Assembly: GCF_014168535.1 (NCBI RefSeq)
Contig: NZ_CP060007.1
Span: 2,790,001-2,854,000 of the forward strand
DNA length: 64,000 bases
Source of the DNA: Lacibacter sediminis
GTDB lineage: Bacteria > Bacteroidota > Bacteroidia > Chitinophagales > Chitinophagaceae
Direction of reading: 5' to 3'
The notes under the pieces were generated by a model that was not told the DNA's origin, ran no database searches, and saw nothing but the letters and a program-made list of their open reading frames with translations. Below, piece by piece: positions 17,574 to 25,012 of this stretch. Both the position numbers and the translations under genes were made by a program. Position 1 is the first letter of the stretch, and each line of letters begins with the position of its first letter.

Positions 17574-18641
17574 TTAAGCGTTTCTATTCACACAGTTCAG
17601 ATCTTCGAAAGCAACCTCGAGGCGTTTGATAAAGCTTTCTTCGCCTTTACGCAACCATACACGGGGATCGTAATGTTTTTTGTTAGGGCTATCCGGGCCT
17701 TCGGGATTACCGAGCTGACCTTGCAGATAGCCTTCGTTCTTTTTGTAATTGTTGAGAATACCTTCCCAGAATGCCCATTGCAGATCGGTATCGATATTCA
17801 TTTTAATGGCACCGTAGCTGATAGCTTCACGGATCTGATGTTGAGGTGAACCGCTACCGCCGTGGAATACGAAGTAAACAGGTTTTGGTCCTGTACCTAA
17901 TTTTTTCTCAATATGCACCTGGCTGTTATGTAAAATGATTGGAGTTAACTGCACATTGCCTGATTTATAAACACCATGTACATTTCCAAAAGCAGCAGCC
18001 ACAGTAAAGAGTTTGCCCACTTTGCTCAATTCAGTATAAGCATATTCAACATGCGCTGGCTGTGTGTAAAGTTTTTCATTGTCAACATCGCTGTTATCTA
18101 CACCATCTTCTTCACCACCTGTAACACCCAGTTCAATTTCAATACCCATGCCTAATGGAGCCATACGTTTGAAATATTCTACTGAAGTATGAATGTTTTC
18201 TTCCAACGGTTCTTCACTCAAATCGAGCATATGTGAAGAGAAAAGAGGTTGACCTTTTTCTTTTTTGTATTCTACACCGGCATCAATTAATCCACTGATC
18301 CAGGGTAACCATTTTTTTGCGGCATGATCGGTATGTAACACAACAGGCACACCATAATATTTAGCTACGTTATGAATATGCAACGCACCGGAAATAGCAC
18401 CACTGATATTTCCCTGCAATTTGTCGTTTGGCATTCCCTTGCCGGCAATGAATTGTGCACCGCCATTTGAGAATTGAATGATCACGGGAGAGTTTACTTT
18501 TGCTGCTGTTTCAAGCGTTGCATTGATTGTATTTGTACCGATTGTATTTACTGCGGGGAGTGCAAACTCATTATCTTTTGCATCTTTTAATAATGCCTCG
18601 AGTTCTTCACCAAAAAGGACGCCGGCTCTGTACTTGCTCAT
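17574..18641 (-). CDS. fba: Class II fructose-bisphosphate aldolase
   Basis: 355 residues, the length of the FbaA-type class II enzyme. VVLHTDHAAKK carries the catalytic Asp105 and zinc ligand His106. ELGVTGGEEDGVDN, a class IIA hallmark, and VFHGGSGS (a zinc His and the phosphate-binding Gly/Ser) follow, with NIDTDLQWAFWEG near the C-terminus. It reversibly cleaves fructose-1,6-bisphosphate to DHAP and glyceraldehyde-3-phosphate in the cytoplasm. It is the first gene of a leftward group with accD. Confidence 0.95.
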   Translation of the reverse strand: MSKYRAGVLFGEELEALLKDAKDNEFALPAVNTIGTNTINATLETAAKVNSPVIIQFSNGGAQFIAGKGMPNDKLQGNISGAISGALHIHNVAKYYGVPVVLHTDHAAKKWLPWISGLIDAGVEYKKEKGQPLFSSHMLDLSEEPLEENIHTSVEYFKRMAPLGMGIEIELGVTGGEEDGVDNSDVDNEKLYTQPAHVEYAYTELSKVGKLFTVAAAFGNVHGVYKSGNVQLTPIILHNSQVHIEKKLGTGPKPVYFVFHGGSGSPQHQIREAISYGAIKMNIDTDLQWAFWEGILNNYKKNEGYLQGQLGNPEGPDSPNKKHYDPRVWLRKGEESFIKRLEVAFEDLNCVNRNA

Positions 18642-18766
18642 AATTAAAGTATTAATAGTAGTTGAAAAAGACGGATCTGTATCCGTATTAAAGCGCCGCT
18701 AAGATAGTTAAATACTGGTTAGCAGCTTTTCACAATGGCAACTTTTTACAGCTTTACAAACGTGTA

Positions 18767-20284
18767 TTAGTAAAAATTGAAAACGAGCAATCCCGGCTCT
18801 AATTCAACCTGTTTGATTGCTGCTTTTGCAATTTCACCGCTGAGGAATGATTCTTTTTCCTGTTGAGAAGAGTAATAGAAAAAATAATACCTGATTTTAT
18901 ATTGACTGATCTCAGTCAATAATTCCTTACTGTAGTAAGAAGGCTTGGTAATGGTGTAAAACGGATTTTTTGTAAGATAGGCAAACACCATGCATTCATC
19001 CACTTTGGCATTTGCTGTAAACGATCCGCTGATCTGCTGCTGTTTCATTTGTTCAGCCGTATCAAAAATACTTTTATGCCCATACACCTGATCTTTTAAA
19101 TGATTGATCGGTTCAAGTAAAAAACTTCCAAAGAAAAATAACCAAACGATCAACCGCTGCCATTTCCTCATTTGCACCTGTAGAAACAATTGCTGCATTA
19201 ACAAAGTGCCTGCGATCAAAAAGATGAAAGATGTTGCCCAGATAAATCTTGTTTCAAGATGCAGCAATAAATAACCTGATGGCAATGCGAGCATGCCAAT
19301 GAGTAAATACAGCCACTCTTTTGTTTTGTGTTTGAAATACATAAACCCGCTCACAAATAAAATTGCAGGTGCTAGAAACGAAAGATCATGCATGCATTTC
19401 AGCCATGCCTGGAAATTGAACAGCACAACCCTTATCTGATGTAATGCAATTGTGATCAAGGGAACTGATTGCAGATTATCAACTTTTACATGCCAGGGAT
19501 CTTCCCATACAGATGATGAACCGTCATGGGGTGGCGTTTGAAAAACAGGACCTGGTAAAGGTTCTCCTGTAAAATTCCAATGGGCATTGAACTTCCCAAA
19601 AGCGATCATCCATTCACCATACTTCCAATGCAAAGCCATTAACCATGGAAACGTAAAAAGAAAAAAAGTGAAGAAACCTGCAGCAAGCTGTTTAACTGCA
19701 TTGCTTCGGCTTGGATTGAGAAAAATATGAATGACAAGAAAATGAAAAATAAAAAAAGGAAACCCATACGATTTAGCGAGATAGAATAAAGCCCCCATAA
19801 AACCCGCCAGTAAATTCTTTGGTATACTTTCAAAGAAGTCCTGTTGCTTAATAAGATTGAAATAAATCAGCAATAGAAACACGAGTAATGCGTCGGCAGC
19901 CAGTTCAAAATAGCAATAATGTAGAAGTATAATAACACTTATCAACTGGATAGCAGTTTTCAGCCAATCCTCTAATAAAAATTTATTAAGCAACGAATAA
20001 AGAGCGCATAATGAACCTAAGGAAAAAATAAGATTACTGAGCTTAAATGCAGCCCAATCGTTCAAACCTAATTTGAGCAAAGGCACCACCAACCATGAAT
20101 GCAACGGGTTCCAAAAACCATTTACTGCCAGTTTCCATTCGCCTTTCAAATAGTGATGTGCCACTTCCATATATCCAACCGCATCAAGATCTGACACGAA
20201 TTGATAGAGCGGCCATGTAACAGCAAACAGGATACAGAACAGGGCAAGTGAAAACGGAAGTCGTTGTTTATGCAGTAAGTTCAT
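18767..20284 (-). CDS. GT-C-type glycosyltransferase (GT39/ArnT-like membrane protein)
   Basis: 505 residues with about ten membrane helices. The first periplasmic loop has DLDAVGYMEVAHHYLKGEW and then NGFWNPLHSW. This acidic motif after helix 1 followed by N-x-x-W-N-P-L-H fits GT-C enzymes of the dolichyl/polyprenyl-phosphate-mannose type. Such proteins transfer sugars from a lipid carrier to periplasmic acceptors. Acceptor unknown. The start overlaps the end of the upstream binding-protein gene by 17 bp (20268-20284), so they form one transcription unit. Confidence 0.65.
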   Translation of the reverse strand: MNLLHKQRLPFSLALFCILFAVTWPLYQFVSDLDAVGYMEVAHHYLKGEWKLAVNGFWNPLHSWLVVPLLKLGLNDWAAFKLSNLIFSLGSLCALYSLLNKFLLEDWLKTAIQLISVIILLHYCYFELAADALLVFLLLIYFNLIKQQDFFESIPKNLLAGFMGALFYLAKSYGFPFFIFHFLVIHIFLNPSRSNAVKQLAAGFFTFFLFTFPWLMALHWKYGEWMIAFGKFNAHWNFTGEPLPGPVFQTPPHDGSSSVWEDPWHVKVDNLQSVPLITIALHQIRVVLFNFQAWLKCMHDLSFLAPAILFVSGFMYFKHKTKEWLYLLIGMLALPSGYLLLHLETRFIWATSFIFLIAGTLLMQQLFLQVQMRKWQRLIVWLFFFGSFLLEPINHLKDQVYGHKSIFDTAEQMKQQQISGSFTANAKVDECMVFAYLTKNPFYTITKPSYYSKELLTEISQYKIRYYFFYYSSQQEKESFLSGEIAKAAIKQVELEPGLLVFNFY

Positions 20285-21095
20285 CGCTTAAAAATAAGCT
20301 TTCTCTTAGTTTAATGAAATAGTCGGTTGCATATAATGTTCTGCTGCCGTACCAACTGAATAATTCGCCATCAACAATTTTACAAACAGGTAATTGCCCA
20401 ATGCTGCTTTGCCGCAACCATGTCTGCTTAAATGCATCAAGATGTTTTTGTTTGAAAGGAAATGGTTCTGATGAAAACAATACCGCCTCAACATCACGTT
20501 TCATCAATTCTTCAATTGTAAGAACAGGGTATCGCTGTTCAGTTACAAATACATTTTCAAAGCCGGCCAACTCCATCATGTGACTGATAAATGTGTCGCC
20601 ACCAACTGTCATATAAGGCTCCTGCCAAATGAGGTAAGCAGCCCTGATGGGTTTTGAACAAACGGACAAACCTTTAAAAATATTTTGAATGTTGTTGATG
20701 AGTTGATTTGCTTTATCAATTCGATCTGTAAGAAAGCCCAGGTGTTCAATTACTTCATAACTCTCTTGCAGGTTACTGATATCGCTGCAATAAACCGGGC
20801 AAAACTGCTGAACAGCTTCTACCTGCTCTTTTATATTTTCTTCTTTACTGGCAATGACAAGATCAGGTTTTAGTGATTCAATTAAGGGAAGATTCACTTG
20901 TTTGGTGCCTCCAATTCTTGTTTTACTTCTGAACCACTCTTCCGGATGAACACAAAATTTTGTTATGCCGACAACTTCGTCGGTCAATCCCAAATCAAAT
21001 AATAATTCAGTAAGTGATGGAACGAGGGAAATTACCCGTTGGGATGGGAAAGGGATAGATACAAAATTGCCTGTTTGGTCCTGAACTTGTTTCAT
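20268..21095 (-). CDS. BtuF-like helical-backbone substrate-binding protein (no signal peptide)
   Basis: 275 residues. The fold pattern is clear: RVISLVPSLTELLFDLGLTDEVVGITKFCVHPEEW at the N-terminal lobe, then NLPLIESLKPDLVIASKEENIKEQVE and VGGDTFISHMMELAGFENVF, characteristic of cobalamin/iron-siderophore binding proteins. It begins MKQVQDQTGNFVSIPFP with no signal peptide or lipobox, so it may be cytoplasmic, as other annotated orphans of this family are. No permease or ATPase genes are adjacent. The gene overlaps the downstream glycosyltransferase by 17 bp. Confidence 0.75.
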   Translation of the reverse strand: MKQVQDQTGNFVSIPFPSQRVISLVPSLTELLFDLGLTDEVVGITKFCVHPEEWFRSKTRIGGTKQVNLPLIESLKPDLVIASKEENIKEQVEAVQQFCPVYCSDISNLQESYEVIEHLGFLTDRIDKANQLINNIQNIFKGLSVCSKPIRAAYLIWQEPYMTVGGDTFISHMMELAGFENVFVTEQRYPVLTIEELMKRDVEAVLFSSEPFPFKQKHLDAFKQTWLRQSSIGQLPVCKIVDGELFSWYGSRTLYATDYFIKLRESLFLSDELTA

Positions 21096-21251
21096 TTCAT
21101 TTTCAAACAGGCAATTTAATTAATTCAGCGGTTCCTTTGGTGTTTGATGGTTTTCCTTGGTACGAATTCAATTTTACTAATTCAAAGGATTTTGGAACGC
21201 TGCAATATCTTTCTTTCAGAATATCTCTTTTTTACGAGCAGATAAAAAGAA

Positions 21252-21320
21252 AAAAAGATCTGGATTTCAGAGGACATTAGTTTGGATTTTACTTGGTTTT
21301 CTTAGGATCCAGATCTTTTT
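21252..21320 (-). terminator. Terminator ending the putative RNA
   Basis: Arms AAAAAGATCTGGAT and ATCCAGATCTTTTT (14 bp, perfect) around a 41-nt loop, followed on the minus strand by TTTCTTTTT. The long loop is unusual but the T-rich tail is strong. The arms also allow termination of + strand transcripts. Confidence 0.6.
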
Positions 21321-21560
21321 AATAAAGCCTTTTTTGGTCTCTTGGTTTCCGCAACAGATTGCTCTGCCATGGTGGCTTTTGGTTCTTCTTTCGGACGTTT
21401 GGATAGGCGGTTCTTCGGTTAGGATGTTTGGATTTTTCTTTGGTTCTTCTTCGGACGTTTGGACTTCGTTGGTTCTTCTTTAGGATAATTGGTGGTTTCT
21501 TCAGTTAGGACAACATTGGATTTTTCAACGGTTTTTGGTTTTCTTACAGGTTGTTGGATT
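21271..21560. repeat. Degenerate ~30-bp tandem repeats
   Basis: On the + strand a unit like GGACGTTTGGATTTTTCTTT followed by GGTTCTTCTT recurs about every 30 bp. Clear copies begin near 21271, 21392, 21421, 21452, 21482 and 21507. Composition is strongly skewed, G/T-rich on the + strand. Frames on the minus strand are Lys/Pro/Glu-rich but broken by stops. Confidence 0.6.
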
Positions 21561-21692
21561 AAAAATAGTTTTTCAAAGTGGAAGTCAATTGATATTGGAT
21601 TTTTAATTCTGGTTTTTTAATGGATTTGGATATCAAGTCTAAGTGTTTTTCTTAAGTCAGTTGTTTGATTGTGTTTCAATCAACTTCCGATA

Positions 21693-21723
21693 CAAAAGTA
21701 AATGGACTGTTAAGACTGTACAA
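21693..21723 (-). promoter_or_regulatory. Strong Bacteroidota-type promoter of the putative RNA
   Basis: Minus strand TTG (21723-21721), exactly 20 nt, then TACTTTTG (21700-21693), fitting the -33 TTG / -7 TAnnTTTG consensus. The RNA start is predicted near 21687. Confidence 0.6.
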
Positions 21724-21866
21724 GAGCAGTATTTCTCTTTTTAACAACATCGGTATTTACCCCCTCATACGTAAAACTACGCATATTTAACCCGTGTACT
21801 TACGCTATCAACTTTGTTATTCTACTAATTCCAGAGGAAAACAGCGTGAAATAACTCCTAAACACA

Positions 21867-21894
21867 ATAAAGCCGCTGTTAACAGCGGCTTTAT
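21867..21894. terminator. Terminator after cystathionine beta-synthase
   Basis: 28-nt perfect palindrome (ATAAAGCCGCTGTT with AACAGCGGCTTTAT), located 26 bases after the leftward gene's stop and followed by TGTG/TTTAG. This separates the enzyme gene from the putative RNA gene. Confidence 0.8.
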
Positions 21895-21919
21895 TTATTG
21901 CTTAACGTTATTATAAAAA

Positions 21920-23278
21920 TCATTTCGCCAGCGATTGTATGATGTCGTACTTGGTAACAATATGAAAATTTCCTGCTTCATCTTTGCTTAATACTGCTCC
22001 ATTCTCTTTGCTGATGAGTGTACTTAATCGCTCAATGGGTGTATCAAATGCAACGATTGGTAAAGGAGCTTCCATGACTGCTTCCACACTTGCATGCTTT
22101 ATCTCCGGATTGGAAAAAACTTTATTGAACAACCCGTTTTCAGAAATAGAACCGATCTGGCCATTACCGTTAATTACAGGTATCTGTTCAATATCATATT
22201 TCTTCATCAGCTCTACAGCTTCAGCAACAGTATGTGTAGGTTCAATACTGATCAAACGGTTATGTGCACGTGAAGAAACAATATCCTTAAATGTTTTTAC
22301 ATCAAGGAAACCACGCTCCATCATCCATTGATCGTTATATACTTTACCAACGTAGCGACTGCCATGATCATGAAAAACACAAACAACCAGATCATCTTTC
22401 TTTAAACGGTCTTTCAACTGCATCAATCCCTGCAAACAACTTCCTGCGCTGTAACCGCAAAACAAACCCTCTTCTTTTGCAAGCCTCCGTGCCATGATAG
22501 CACCGTCTTTATCAGTTACCTGTTCAAAATGATCGATCACACTCATATCATAATTCTTCGGCACAAAGTCTTCACCAAAACCTTCACTGATATAAGGATG
22601 AACTTCACCCATATCAATTTCACCTGTGCGGAAATACTTTGTAAGCAATGAACCGTACACATCAATGGCCCATACCTGTATGTTTGGATTTTTTTCTTTC
22701 AGGTATTTTGCAGCACCGGTAATCGTACCACCTGTACCTGCAGTGCAAACAAAATGTGTGATCTTTCCATCGGTTTGCTCCCAAATTTCAGGACCTGTTG
22801 ATTCATAATGTGCCAACCGGTTTGCAAGATTATCGTATTGATTCATGTGTAAGGAGTTGGGAACTTCTTTTGCCAGCCTTGCTGCTACACTATAATAACT
22901 ACGTGGATCTTCAGGTAAAACATTTGTTGGGCACACGATCACTTCTGCACCTACAGCTTTTAAAATATCAGCCTTCTCTTTCGATTGTTTATCGGTAGTA
23001 ACGAAAATACATTTGTAACCTTTTACTACGGCCGCCAATGCAAGTCCCATACCTGTGTTACCGCTTGTTCCTTCAATGATTGTACCGCCGGGTTTTAATT
23101 TTCCTTCCTGTTCTGCAACTTCCACCATCTTTAACGCCATACGGTCTTTAATGGAATTGCCTGGATTGAAATAATCAACCTTGGCAGTAACAGTGCAGGG
23201 GAGTTGACGGGTGATTTTGTTTAACCTGATGATAGGTGTGTTCCCGATCGTTTCGAGAATGTTGTTCTTAATATTCAT
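21920..23278 (-). CDS. Cystathionine beta-synthase (PLP enzyme with C-terminal CBS pair)
   Basis: 452 residues. The PLP-dependent fold type II catalytic domain covers about 1-330: Lys44 in NPGNSIKDR forms the internal aldimine, TSGNTG (71-76) binds the PLP phosphate, and GTGGTITG follows. Residues about 335-452 contain two CBS motifs (HTVAEAVELMKKYDIEQIPVIN and a second one after VMEAPLPIVAFDTPIERL). This domain order and length fit cystathionine beta-synthase, which condenses homocysteine with serine, rather than the shorter cysteine synthase without CBS domains. Monocistronic. Confidence 0.88.
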   Translation of the reverse strand: MNIKNNILETIGNTPIIRLNKITRQLPCTVTAKVDYFNPGNSIKDRMALKMVEVAEQEGKLKPGGTIIEGTSGNTGMGLALAAVVKGYKCIFVTTDKQSKEKADILKAVGAEVIVCPTNVLPEDPRSYYSVAARLAKEVPNSLHMNQYDNLANRLAHYESTGPEIWEQTDGKITHFVCTAGTGGTITGAAKYLKEKNPNIQVWAIDVYGSLLTKYFRTGEIDMGEVHPYISEGFGEDFVPKNYDMSVIDHFEQVTDKDGAIMARRLAKEEGLFCGYSAGSCLQGLMQLKDRLKKDDLVVCVFHDHGSRYVGKVYNDQWMMERGFLDVKTFKDIVSSRAHNRLISIEPTHTVAEAVELMKKYDIEQIPVINGNGQIGSISENGLFNKVFSNPEIKHASVEAVMEAPLPIVAFDTPIERLSTLISKENGAVLSKDEAGNFHIVTKYDIIQSLAK

Positions 23279-23330
23279 ATCGCAACCATGCTTTTTAGGT
23301 GGCGAAGTTACGATGAATACCCGACTGTAG

Positions 23331-23834
23331 TTACACAGCCTTCTTATTGCGCCGCAGGTAACGATCCAGATAGAGTAATCCCATCACAACATTTAACATT
23401 AATAATACATTGAGCCATGTGCTGTTGATGAGCAACTTGTAATCGAAAGACAAAGATGGTAATTGATAGCCTTCGCCGCTTGATGATGCGGAAGACCAAT
23501 CGATCAATGTAAAACTATAGATCAAAAATCCAACGATAGTAACGATAAAAAATAATGCTATCGAGCGAATGATGGTTTTATTGATGTATTTTTTTGTTGC
23601 CGGTGCAGGTTGCAATCCTTGTAACTGATCCATTACATTCATACTGAAACGCATGGATGGCTGTTCAAGTTCCACATCGGCCTTCAGAAGTTGATTGATC
23701 TCTTTCAGCTCACTGTACTTTGCACGCCATATTGCATCAGCAGCAATCATCTTCTCCACATAAGCAACTTCTTCTGTTGAAGAACTGCCATCAATATAAC
23801 CCCAGATCTTTTCTTCCATTTGTTGAGTATGCAT
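23331..23834 (-). CDS. Anti-sigma-factor-like membrane protein
   Basis: 167 residues from ATG 23834; an upstream in-frame start at 23879 would overlap the sigma gene by 35 bp. The N-terminal part, EEKIWGYIDGSSSTEEVAYVEKMIAADAIWRAKYSELKEINQLL, resembles anti-sigma N-terminal helices but has no Cys/His zinc motif. Two membrane segments follow (IALFFIVTIVGFLIYSF and WLNVLLMLNVVMGLLYL). It is placed 10 bp after the ECF sigma gene on the same strand, the usual arrangement for a cognate membrane anti-sigma factor. The role is inferred from context. Confidence 0.7.
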   Translation of the reverse strand: MHTQQMEEKIWGYIDGSSSTEEVAYVEKMIAADAIWRAKYSELKEINQLLKADVELEQPSMRFSMNVMDQLQGLQPAPATKKYINKTIIRSIALFFIVTIVGFLIYSFTLIDWSSASSSGEGYQLPSLSFDYKLLINSTWLNVLLMLNVVMGLLYLDRYLRRNKKAV

Positions 23835-23844
23835 ACAAACGATT

Positions 23845-24432
23845 TTATGAATTAATGTAGTCTTCCACTTCAACAGCAAAATGCTGCTCCATTTTTTCTC
23901 TCAGCTTTTGCCTGGCTCTGTGCAGTTTTACTTTTGCATTATTAGGTTGTATCCCCAATATCAAACCAATTTCTTCCAGGCTTTGTTCGCCTTTGTAAAA
24001 TAACAACAGCAATTTCGCATCATCGGGTGGGAGAAGAGCAATGGCATCATTCACCATTTTAATTTTCGATTTCTCTTCCACCATATTTGCTCTCATACCT
24101 GCATCCTGTTGATCGGCCAATTCAAATACATGATCCTGATCAATTGAATGCACCTGCAGTTTCTTCTTACGCAAAAAGGTTAAGCACAACGATGTTACAA
24201 TTGTATACAGCCATGTACTGAATTTTGCATCACCCCTGTAATCATTCAAACAACGATATGCCTTTATAAATGCGTTCTGCGCCAGCTCTTCGGCATCTTC
24301 ACGGTTCTTTGTATAACGGAGGGCAATGGTAAATACAAACGACTGGTAACGGGTAACAATAACCTCGTATGCCCGTTGGTCGCCTTTCAGCACCCGGGTG
24401 ATGATCTCCTTATCCGTTGAGCCATTCTCCAT
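23845..24432 (-). CDS. ECF-type RNA polymerase sigma factor
   Basis: 195 residues from ATG 24432 (MENGSTDKEI). Longer in-frame starts up to 24576 add a segment without family similarity. Region 2 is AYEVIVTRYQSFVFTIALRYTKNREDAEELAQNAFIKAY...FSTWLYTIV. Region 4 is LLPPDDAKLLLLFYKGEQSLEEIGLILGIQPNNAKVKLHRARQKLRE. It would direct RNA polymerase to an envelope-stress or similar regulon, probably under control of the membrane protein encoded 10 bp downstream. Regulon unknown. Confidence 0.9.
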   Translation of the reverse strand: MENGSTDKEIITRVLKGDQRAYEVIVTRYQSFVFTIALRYTKNREDAEELAQNAFIKAYRCLNDYRGDAKFSTWLYTIVTSLCLTFLRKKKLQVHSIDQDHVFELADQQDAGMRANMVEEKSKIKMVNDAIALLPPDDAKLLLLFYKGEQSLEEIGLILGIQPNNAKVKLHRARQKLREKMEQHFAVEVEDYINS

Positions 24433-24602
24433 ATTCAGTAGATAAGACGCCGCCTGTAACAGGCTGGTTACAGTCTTTTTATAAAGTTGAATAGATTTTT
24501 TGAATAGGGGCTTGAAAAAAATATTCTGAAAACCTGTAACCGGATTAAATCTGCTGTTGTCATAGATGCTGTACACTTTTTAAAAACGCAAAATCAATTA
24601 TT

Positions 24603-24950
24603 ATGGGTCCTGCTGAAGTTTTAATTCCGATACTGGTTCCGCTGGGAGCAATGGCATTGGCATTTGGTCTGTTCTATTTAAGGAACAAAGAAAATATGTC
24701 GATGATTGAAAAAGGGATGAATCCGAAAGAATTCGCTAACCGTCCTGCGCCATATCGCAATCTGAAGTGGGGTTTGTTGCTGGTGGGTGCGGGCATTGGG
24801 TTATTCCTTGCTTATGTTCTGCACACATATGTATTAAAGATCGATGAAGAGAATCCGGTGATGTACTTTTCAATGATCGGCATTTTTGGAGGGCTGGGCC
24901 TTATCCTTTCATACCGCATCGAGAAAAAGGAAACGCTGGATAAAGTATAA
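24603..24950 (+). CDS. DUF6249-like small membrane protein
   Basis: 115 residues with three hydrophobic segments: LIPILVPLGAMALAFGLFYL near the start, WGLLLVGAGIGLFLAYVLH in the middle, and FSMIGIFGGLGLILSYRI near the end. Between the first two is RNKENMSMIEKGMNP, a hallmark of the DUF6249 family, which often lies beside ECF sigma factors. It is divergent from the sigma gene, sharing an upstream region of about 170 bp, which suggests shared regulation. Function unknown. Confidence 0.75.
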   Translation: MGPAEVLIPILVPLGAMALAFGLFYLRNKENMSMIEKGMNPKEFANRPAPYRNLKWGLLLVGAGIGLFLAYVLHTYVLKIDEENPVMYFSMIGIFGGLGLILSYRIEKKETLDKV

Positions 24951-24978
24951 CATACGTCAACAACCTTATCAGAAGTAG

Positions 24979-25008
24979 AAAGCCTCCTGCAAGAGCGGGA
25001 GGCTTTCT
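24979..25008. terminator. Bidirectional terminator between DUF6249 and protease genes
   Basis: 10-bp stem GAAAGCCTCC with GGAGGCTTTC and a 10-nt loop between two convergent stops (24950 and 25013), with T-rich flanks. Confidence 0.75.
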
Positions 25009-25012
25009 ACAT

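Larger units (their letters stand above)
21245..21687 (-). ncRNA. Putative ~440-nt A/C-rich leftward RNA with own promoter and terminator
   Basis: This 824-bp gap (21096-21919) has no ordinary gene. On the minus strand I see an excellent promoter (TTG at 21723-21721, 20-nt spacer, TACTTTTG at 21700-21693). A 7-bp hairpin TTGATTG-AAACA-CAATCAA follows at the expected RNA start, then an A/C-rich body of degenerate ~30-nt repeats. A 14-bp terminator stem with a T7CT5 tail (21320-21243) ends it. Together these define a discrete transcription unit. It may be a structural or sponge-type RNA, or an mRNA for a tiny peptide (ATG 21370, 22 codons). I match it to no known RNA family. Confidence 0.5.

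Noticed and set aside
21096..21250. Cobalamin riboswitch upstream of the BtuF-like gene
   Set aside because: No B12-box or multi-stem structure is visible in the 155 bp before the start; the sequence is A/T-rich with few possible stems.
21271..21560. Regular ~30-bp repeats as a possible CRISPR array
   Set aside because: The units are degenerate along their whole length, without identical repeats alternating with unique spacers, and no cas genes are nearby.
21245..21687. tmRNA gene, given smpB in the window
   Set aside because: No alanine-tRNA-like ends, no CCA and no tag ORF ending in Ala-Leu-Ala-Ala; the body is low-complexity.
24432..24576. N-terminal extension of the ECF sigma factor to 24576
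   Set aside because: The extra 48 residues have no sigma similarity and cover the likely promoter between divergent genes; the ATG at 24432 gives the usual length.
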